The notes under the pieces were generated by a model. The model was not told where the DNA came from. It saw nothing but the letters and a program-made list of their open reading frames with translations, and ran no database searches. A stretch of 64,000 nt of DNA from Cordia subcordata (taxonomy: Eukaryota > Streptophyta > Magnoliopsida > Boraginales > Cordiaceae), in assembly GCA_028554755.1 (NCBI GenBank), contig JAPTOF010000024.1:7737001-7801000 (forward strand), read 5' to 3'. A program made the position numbers and the translations under genes. This document shows, in pieces, positions 57,114 to 64,000 of this stretch. Every line of letters begins with the position of its first letter. The stretch's first letter is position 1.

Positions 57114-58163
57114 TGCTGAAAAGAGCACACTTTGGAGCCAATGGATTCACTCAAATTATATCAAAAACTCCTCAATTTGGACCATGCAAGCCCCCAAGGA
57201 TGCTGGTTGGATTATTAAGGCACTTCTGAATTGCCGGGCTAAGGCAAAGAGATTCATTCAACACAACATTGGCAATGGAGCTAATACTTTCTTTTGGATT
57301 GATAATTGGCATAAGGAGGGCTCCCTCTTACAATTTTGGAGCAACACACTCCTAAATCCGCCCCTCCTTGCAAAGGTTAGTGATATTTTCACAAATGGTA
57401 GATGGAATTGGCCAATTCACCTTTCTCATGTTGAAAGCCCAAGCTTTGTAATAAATGACACGAGCTTGGATAAGATTGGCTGGAATCTCTCACCCAATGA
57501 GGAGTTCACCTTCAAGCACACTTGGGAGCACATTAGAAGGAAGGGAGACAACTTTGAGGGCCATGACATTATTTGGCACAAAAAGCACACTCCAAGACAT
57601 AGTTTCATCGTTTGGCTTGCTTTCCTCGATTGTCTGAATATAAAATTCAGATTGCTTCATTGGGGATTTAACATCAACCCTACATGCATCTTTTGCTTTA
57701 TGGGTTGTGAAACGAGAGACCATCTCTTCTTTGAATGTTGCTTTACTAGGAGAATTTGGAGAAAAGGCCTTCGCATCTCTCTTGTCCCGGAGAATCTGAT
57801 TTCTTGGAATGAAATCACTTCTTATATCACTCCTTTTGCACATGAAAAGCATTTGAAGGCTACCATCATAAAGGACCTATTTGGAGCAGCCATCTATCAC
57901 ATTTGGAAGGAAAGGAATCAGCGACTCTTTCAAAATGAAGCCAAGACCGAGGAGTACATTTTTAGTTCTATCTTTAATGAAGTTAGAGTTAAGCTTACTT
58001 GCTGTAGAAAATTTACTCCCTCCCCCTTGAACAAAACACTTTGTAAATTGTGGAGGCTTGATTCCTAGAGCCTCCTCCTTTCCCCCACTCTTTTGTTTGT
58101 ACTTGTACATTCTCTTTGATTTGTGAAATACAATTACTTTCTTGCTCCGCAAAAAAAAAAAAA
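57114..58163 (+). mobile_element. Recent 5'-truncated L1-type LINE in the element 3 LTR
   Basis: Perfect 17-bp duplication AAGAAACTCCCCTTTAA (57097-57113 and 58164-58180), poly(A) tail after CTCCGC. It is nearly identical to 37174-37970. It is the youngest layer of the nest LINE, copia, element 3, LINE. Confidence 0.96.
57115..58068 (+). CDS. LINE ORF2 C-terminal fragment with zf-RVT domain, uninterrupted
   Basis: 317 codons open from the truncation point to the natural stop (58066-58068). The N-terminal part reads LWSQWIHSNYIKN and then NTFFWIDNWHKEG, the region after the polymerase thumb in plant L1. The zinc-binding zf-RVT domain follows: IWHKKHTPRHSFIVWLAFLD, then CIFCFMGCETRDHLFFEC with C-x2-C and H-x4-C ligands. 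The last 90 residues include HLKATIIKDLFGAAIYHIW. The polymerase and endonuclease domains are missing through 5' truncation, so it cannot move itself. The absence of any stop shows that the source LINE was recently coding. Confidence 0.9.
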   Translation, partial: AEKSTLWSQWIHSNYIKNSSIWTMQAPKDAGWIIKALLNCRAKAKRFIQHNIGNGANTFFWIDNWHKEGSLLQFWSNTLLNPPLLAKVSDIFTNGRWNWPIHLSHVESPSFVINDTSLDKIGWNLSPNEEFTFKHTWEHIRRKGDNFEGHDIIWHKKHTPRHSFIVWLAFLDCLNIKFRLLHWGFNINPTCIFCFMGCETRDHLFFECCFTRRIWRKGLRISLVPENLISWNEITSYITPFAHEKHLKATIIKDLFGAAIYHIWKERNQRLFQNEAKTEEYIFSSIFNEVRVKLTCCRKFTPSPLNKTLCKLWRLDS

Positions 58164-60408
58164 AAGAAACTCCCCTTTAAACCCTTACTTAAGTCCATAG
58201 CAAAACCCTTCAATCTCTTGTTACAAGCTTCAATCCTTGCTTGGTTTGGTGTGGGATGGTGGTTTTGGGTGTTTGGTGAAGTGGGTAAAGGGTTAGGGTT
58301 TATTAGGATTTAAGAAAATAAAGTTCTTCTCCTACAAATGAGTTGAAACGAGCTTTAAATAGGCCTTCAGCACGACTACCGGAAGATCAGCACTAGGGCA
58401 TCACTTAGCTGGTACTTTTGATGGAGCTTTTTGGAATTACCGAAAGACACTACTGGAAGACCAGTACTGGAATTGGGGGTCAACTTGTAGTAGCATATCT
58501 TCTTCATTTTAGCTCCATTTTCACATCTGTTTTCTCTAGTATTTCCTTCTTGGCCTCATGCATCATCTAGCATGTTCGAATCTTGTTTTGGAACATCAAA
58601 TCTTTGTCAATCTTCTTCTGAAATTCTTCATGTAAGCTCAAGTATCGACTTCACCCAAAATGCACCTTAGTCATGCAGTTAGTGCACTTAGTGTAGCATT
58701 AATGCAATTATTCACCTTATGCACAACTATTAACAAATATGCATATAATCTATACTAAATGCACACCAATAAGCTCTAAAACACCCTAACAAAGTATGCA
58801 AACAATATATACAAACATACACAAAAAACACACATCAATATTTGAATTTCAATTTTGTACATTGTCTCTAGTATATGATTATGTGGTGTATTAGTAAAGG
58901 CCCATTGACATTATTTGAGGACTTGGGTGCGCGACGAGGCTGCACGAGCAGTTGGCCCACGATAAAGACAATAGTCACTCGTTGCTTAACTAAGGACTTG
59001 GGTGCACAACGAGGCTGGGCATTTTGGTCATTTTGCTTAGTAGGTCAAAGACAAAGGTCACTCATTGTTGTGACAAGCTTCTAGCATCCAATAACTATCC
59101 TTGGAGTATGGCTTTAGTCTTGTGTGAAATAAACTAGCGTCAAAATGGTCATTATGTTACCTAAGAGGAGGCAAGGGCATTTTGGGAGCCAAGGATAGTT
59201 ATGGCTTTTGCTCCTTTTACTAGCTGGACATTATTTTAACCATGAGAAGTCTTTGCTTGGATTGGTTAATTGTTAAATGCGTGTTTTAGTAAGAGTTCTA
59301 ATTGCACTAGGATTCTTGGAGATAAGAAATGAGATTTGTTCTTAATTCTTATTGGTCCAAGATTTAATGCAGATAATTAGAATGTGACTTAATCTCTTTC
59401 CTATAGATTCTAGGTATATGAGACATGACTTTTTGAGTAAGGTTTCCAAATTAGGATGGAGTTGCTATATTATACAAGATAATTCAAATATGTTGAACTC
59501 CAAGTTTCCTATATTGGAATATTTATTTTTGTCAAGTCATCTTGTAACAAAGGCGTCCAAATTTGGAAAAAAGAAAGAGAGAGCGGGCCCCACTTAATTC
59601 TAGAAGATATATTGGGATTTAAATTCTAGAAGATTAGGTCAAGAGTTGTTTTTAATTTATAACACTTTTCACCTAAAGATCTTCTACTTGAATTTAAATT
59701 CCCCAAGATAAAATCCTATTCTACTTGGGAGTTCTATTGCTAAGAGAACTCTTAAATGGAGTCGACTAAGTTTGATAAAATAAAAAAAAATTTGTACATC
59801 CAAAAAAATATTTTTTTGAAGTTCGTACTCTCTTGGAGAAGTTTAGGAAAAAAAAAGAGAATTCTCTTCTCATCTTCTCCTTTTCTTGATCGACCAAAAA
59901 CAAAAATAGATTTCTACAATTCAAAAACCAAATCTTTCACTAAAAATTTGATTCTTTCTTATTGATAATATCTCCCTGGTCATCGTAGAGAAAAGCAAAA
60001 GCATTTTGGGTTGTTCTTATAGAGGTTTTGGAGAGAAAAACACAAGAGGCCAGAAGCTATTTTTTCCCGTCACAGTCTACGCAATCTCAAATCCAGGATT
60101 GATCTAGTGTTTATCACTTATCAAATCATGCTGAAATTTTAGGAGGATGCTCTATACTTCTAGGGCTTTAAATCCAATGGTTAGATTGTAGATAAGAGGT
60201 TCAGAAGGTAGTCCAATAATCAGTAAAATTTTCTAGTTGTTTTTCTGCTCCAAGAGGTAAATTTGTTCTAACATTTTTACTTTGTGTTCTTATTTATCTA
60301 TGCATGTGTGGTATTATTGTATGCAACTTGTCTTTTCTACTATGCCTAGGGTTAATAATTTAAAAATTAACCTATGGTTAGTCTTGCATGCCCCATTAGA
60401 TCCTTCAA

Positions 60409-60420
60409 GTGGTATTACAG
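60409..60420 (+). other. Primer binding site of the copia element (initiator tRNA-Met type, decayed)
   Basis: TGGTATTACAGT, two bases after the LTR end. The usual copia sequence is TGGTATCAGAGC, and the following AGGTTACCATTGC is also typical. Confidence 0.75.
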
Positions 60421-61589
60421 TAGGTTACCATTGCACATGCTTAGGATAGTTGATCTTGACCACTAGAATTAAAAAGAGTGCTAATAATTGTCTCGTGGGT
60501 GGCAAGAATTGAGGCATTTTTCAATGTGTTGCTTGCTAGAATATTTTTAACCATGTAGGCATTTAATGTTCTCTCATGATGGTTTGAACATATGTTGTTT
60601 AGAATTGATGTATGATCATCATTGTATGATCATAGGATGGTATTGCAAGTAATTAGTTTGCTGAAAATTTTTGTAGCTTCAGTTTAAAAGAAGCATAGGA
60701 ATTATATGGAATGTATTTTTTGGGCCAATTTATGTTTCTTTTTGTATTAGAAGCTGTATAGGTTTTCTAGCATAATTTCATGTAATATCCCTTTTCCATC
60801 GGAGAGCATCACAAGCGTACATGGAGAAGAAGGTGATCAAGACACATGGAGAAAGGCGTTCAAGGGTTTGGGAGAGCCAGGCGAGGTCCAAACCAATCAA
60901 AGAGGAAAATTTGGGCCTAAGGTCCGTGGAGCAAAACATTGGCCAAGCTTAAATTTTTGGTTTTGTGCCATTGTGGCTTAAAGCATTGAACAAGGAGCCA
61001 TCATGAGAGAACTATGTGCTACGGATGTTTTAATTTTATGTCTTTATTATATGATTGCTTGTATGTATGATTATGAGTTTGTCCAACATCACAAAGACAT
61101 GTTGTCCACCTAATAGGTTTAAAATTGGCAAAACCCTTAAAATTAGTTTTAAAAACAAAATTGGTTAAGTCCTAATAATCTACGTTGCTTAGACTAGATA
61201 ATTGCACGATAATTAAGTCTAAAGATGCAAACTGAGATGGCCAAATTGGTTAGATTTTAATTTGTGGACTTTAAATCCTAAGAACCATATATGACTTAAC
61301 CATATATGGGTAAGAGTCACTACCCTATCAGAAGGCTCATGTCCAGAACATAATGGGGAATGATACAAGGATTGGTCAAAACACTCAACTCAAATAGTAA
61401 GTTTGGCCATCCTATCGAGAAGCCAAACCAAACAGTGATTGAATCTCACTTGGGTAGTGTCTACCTAGATAAGTGACAATCAAATAAGAACAGCTTAACT
61501 CAAATATTCATTAGTTCAGCCATCCTCTCGATGGACTTCTTGTGATAGGACTGAGACACTATCATAATTTTTAAGGGTTTATTTACTGT
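60421..61589 (+). other. Non-coding interior of the copia element
   Basis: No gag, integrase or reverse transcriptase motif can be read in any frame. A direct repeat ACCATATATG stands near 61286 and 61301. Either most of gag-pol was deleted or this family carries a non-coding interior. Confidence 0.6.
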
Positions 61590-61822
61590 GACAATTATGC
61601 TGTAATAGCATAGTGCAAGGAGCCTAGAAATCATAAAAAAGGAAGCAAATCAAATGGAAATATCACTTGATCTGTGAATTCATTTGGAGAGGAAATATAG
61701 TGGTGGAAAAGATTGCTTCTGTAGAGAACTTAGTAGACCCATTTACAAAGACTCTTCCAGAGAAATTGTTTAACACTCATGTAAAGTCTATCAGAGTTAG
61801 GATTAGAGGCAGTGATCTTTAG
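61590..61822 (+). pseudogene. C-terminal RNase H fragment of copia pol, decayed
   Basis: DNYAVIA and CKEPRNHKKG (61590-61650) are followed, after a frame change, by FIWRGNIVVEKIASVENLVD and PFTKTLPEKLF to the stop at 61820-61822. These match the RNase H tail of Ty1/copia polyproteins, with the conserved ENLxDPFTK motif. One stop and one frame change are visible. The 3' LTR begins 18 bases after the stop, with a purine-rich AAGTAGGAG between. Confidence 0.88.
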
Positions 61823-61839
61823 TGCAAGTAGGAGTCTAT

Positions 61840-63780
61840 TGGGATTGGTATGCCCTACAGACCACTTGGACACTGTTTTTCTGGATATTGTTATAATTAT
61901 TTTAATAATGATATTTGAATTTCAACTTTGTACATTGTCTCTAGTGAATGATTATGTGGTGCATTAGTAAAGGCCCAATGACATTAACTGAGGACTTGGG
62001 TGCATAACGAGGCTGGACAGGCAGTAGGTCTAAGTCTAGACTTAATAATGTCTTAATAAGTTTATAACCATATAATAGTGCTGGACACTATACTAAGATA
62101 AGGTTAGAGTAAGCAAGTCTCCTTGTAAGGGTAACCTACATAGGTCATTGGAGGCTTTTCTAGACATGTCTCTCTAGTGCATGCATCACACATTGGACTG
62201 GACCATTATGAGTTAGTTTTCTCATAACTGTACTATCAAAGTTAGAAAACATAGTACTTACTATTGCTAAGTTGCCAATGTTCTTAATCTTGAGCATATG
62301 TGGATGAACTAATGGAATCAAGGCTCAACACTTTGATCTACTATGAGTGAGACCTTGTTTGGCTAGGGTCAACAACTTTGTGCGTTGGGTGTTGAGTTCT
62401 AGTCAGTTGGGACATGCATATGCAATAGTAGATTCTATATGCCCCCCTTGGTCTTGTCTATATGATCATATAAATCTAGATCTAGGGCATTTTTGGTCAT
62501 TTTGGGAGCCAAGGGTAGTTATGACTTTTGGTCCCTCTACTAGCCAAACATTGTTTTAACCATGAGAAGTTTTTGCTTGGATTGGTCGATTGTTAAATGT
62601 GTGTTCTCTTAAGAGCTCTAATTGCATTAGGATTCTTGGAGATAAGAAATAAGATTTGTTCTTAATTCTTATTATTCCAAGATTTAAAGCAGATAATTAG
62701 AATGTGACTTAATCTCTTTCCTAAAGCTTGTAGGTGTACGAGATGTGACTTTTTGAGTAAGGTTTCTGAATTAAGATGGAGTTGCTATATTATACAAGAT
62801 AATTCAAATATCTTGAACTCCAAGTTTCTTATATTGGAATATTTATTTTTGTCAAGTTTTCTTGTAAAGAAGGCGTCCAAATTTGGAAAGAAGAAAGAGA
62901 GAGTGGGCCCTACTTCATTCTAGAAGATATGTTGGGATTTAAATTCTAGAAGATTAGGTTAAGAGTTGTTTTTAATTTAAAACATTTATCACCTAAAGAT
63001 CTTCTACTTGAATTTGAACTTCTCAAGATAAAATCCTAGTCTACCTAGGAGTTCAATTACTAAGAGAACTCTTAAGGGGGTCAACAAAATCCTAGTCTAT
63101 CTAGGAGTTCTATTGCTAAGAGAACTCTTAAAGGGGGTCAACTAAGTATGATAAAATATAGAAACTTTTTGTATGTCAAAAAAAAATATTTTTTTGGAGT
63201 ACGTACATTCTTGGAGAAGTTTAGAAAAGAAAGAATTCTTTTCTCCTTATCTTCTCCTTCTCTTATTCGATCAAAAACAAAAATAGACTTCTACATTTCA
63301 TAAACAAATTCTTTCATCAAGAATTTGGTTTTTGCTTATTGATAACATCTCCGCGGTCATAGTAGGGAAGCTCAAAAGCATTTTGGGCCATTCTTATAGA
63401 GGTTTTGGAGAGAAAAAAACACAAGAGGACAGAAACTATTTTTTCCCATCACAGTTTGAGCAATCTCAGATCTAGGCTCGATCGGGTGTTCATCACTTAT
63501 CAGATTGTGCTGAAATTTTAAGAGGATGTTCTACATTTCTAAGGCTTCAAATCCGGTGGTTAGATTGTTGATCAGAGAAGGCAGTCCGATAATCAGTAAA
63601 TGTTTCTGGTCGTTTTTCTGCTCCAAGAGGTAAATTTGTTCTAACATTTTTACTTTGTATTCTTGTTTATCTATGCATGTGTGGTATTATTGTATGCAAG
63701 TTGTTTTTGACGTTGTGCCTAGGGTTAATACTTTAAAAGTTGACATAGGGTTAGTTTTGCATACCCCATTAGATCCTTCA
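61840..63780 (+). repeat. 3' copia LTR
   Basis: 1941 bp from TGGGATTGG to CCTTCA. It contains the empty target site of element 3 and a 56-bp tandem duplication (63030-63085 and 63086-63142) that is single in the 5' LTR. Confidence 0.9.
63030..63142. repeat. 56-bp tandem duplication inside the copia 3' LTR
   Basis: Both copies start AAAATCCTAGTCTA and end GGGGGTCAAC. The 5' LTR has only one copy (near 59708-59765), so it arose after insertion or in the parent. Confidence 0.85.
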
Positions 63781-64000
63781 TAGATCTAATGAGAACAATC
63801 CTAACCACATTAGATAGCCAAGTATTGGTCCAATTGTCAAGCCTAGCATTTATTTTCTCCAAAAGAGGAAGACAATCTAATTTGCGAAGTTTTCTTCAGA
63901 CATGTGGTATACCAAGATAGCCGATGAAAAGCTCACCTTCTTGGAATCCAACATTTTCAACTATAGCATCTTTCTCACCATTTGGATCACCACATAGAAA
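63781..64000 (-). pseudogene. Continuation of the LINE ORF2 interrupted at 52154
   Basis: The minus strand reads FIGYLGIPHV, a stop, then RKLRKLDCLPLLEKINARLD and VVRIVLIRS. This is the thumb-side region of plant L1 ORF2, matching 22640-22440. Its end joins in frame to the piece starting at 52154. The gene continues beyond the window. Confidence 0.85.

Larger units (their letters stand above)
52231..58837 (-). mobile_element. Element 3: non-autonomous Tat/Athila-like element, minus strand
   Basis: Perfect 5-bp duplication ATATT (52226-52230 and 58838-58842). LTRs are 52231-53689 (1459 bp) and 56309-58837 (about 1462 bp without its LINE insertion). It has a primer site, one decayed ORF, the post-ORF hairpin and two polypurine-type motifs, in the same order as element 1. 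No pol is present. The target is the copia 5' LTR; the unoccupied site survives in the copia 3' LTR at 61906-61920. LTR divergence is near 8 percent over the part I compared. Confidence 0.94.
56309..58837 (-). repeat. 5' LTR of element 3, holding a LINE insertion
   Basis: Starts TGATGTGTG at 58837 and ends CACTATCA at 56309 on the minus strand. The LINE at 57114-58163 interrupts it. Without that and one duplication copy it is 1462 bp, equal to the other LTR within a few bases. Confidence 0.92.
52155..60407 (+). repeat. 5' copia LTR, split by element 3
   Basis: The 76 bp at 52155-52230 and the 1565 bp at 58843-60407 join to a 1641-bp LTR once element 3 and one ATATT are removed. The second LTR is longer (1941 bp), with a different central segment (about 62030-62480). 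Confidence 0.88.
52155..63780 (+). mobile_element. Ty1/copia element, internally deleted, inserted in the LINE
   Basis: LTRs at 52155-60407 (split by element 3) and 61840-63780, both starting TGGGATTGGTATGCCC and ending GATCCTTCA. A decayed initiator-Met primer site follows the 5' LTR. The interior is only 1.4 kb and keeps just the C-terminal RNase H of pol. The LINE frame resumes on the other side. The left flank is TAGTA; the right flank reads TAGATC, where one TAG may have been lost from TAGTAGATC. Confidence 0.9.

Overview
This is an intergenic, repeat-built stretch of a flowering-plant nuclear genome. I find no intact host gene, rRNA, tRNA, CRISPR or bacterial feature. The plant assignment rests on element families: Ty3/gypsy elements of the Athila/Tat type (tRNA-Asp primer site, about 1.9 kb LTRs, FMDD reverse transcriptase), a Ty1/copia element, and L1-type LINEs with a plant zf-RVT zinc domain and an ORF1 of DUF4283 plus zinc-knuckle type. 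I cannot name the species.

Layout. 1-2501 holds a decayed minus-strand gene like a plant 'putative gypsy-type transposon' protein, with a recognisable 89-bp intron. 2502-9804 is a complete but non-autonomous Tat/Athila-like element (element 1) with one long decayed ORF and no reverse transcriptase. 9805-12555 is featureless apart from a short triplicated repeat. 12556-32801 is one Ty1/copia LTR broken by repeated insertions: a minus-strand solo LTR that itself holds a plus-strand solo LTR with TSD TCTAA; an Athila-like element with decayed pol (16840-30111); and another solo LTR with TSD CTAGG. Inside the Athila-like integrase sits a solo LTR (TSD ACCCG). Inside that is an ORF1-only LINE, and inside that a LINE ORF2 fragment: five layers in all.

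33191-47085 is a tandem array of about 58 copies of a 138-bp unit, broken by four LINE insertions. 47197-50720 is element 2, a relative of element 1 with two internal deletion junctions. From 50876 to the window end there is a minus-strand LINE, split by a copia element (52155-63780), itself split by element 3 (52231-58837, minus strand, TSD ATATT), whose LTR carries a fresh LINE copy. The second copia LTR preserves the empty site of element 3.

How the parts relate. Elements 1, 2 and 3 share an unrecognised protein domain and lack pol. Elements 1 and 3 and the Athila-like element also share a duplicated polypurine-type motif and a 0.9-kb 3' block, so a pol-bearing element of this type could have moved them in trans. 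Likewise four LINE insertions carry ORF1 but no ORF2 and end with nearly the same 3' end as the ORF2-bearing LINEs. LTRs of several families keep an ordered set of hairpins, mostly with 8-base loops, whose stems vary in a compensatory way.
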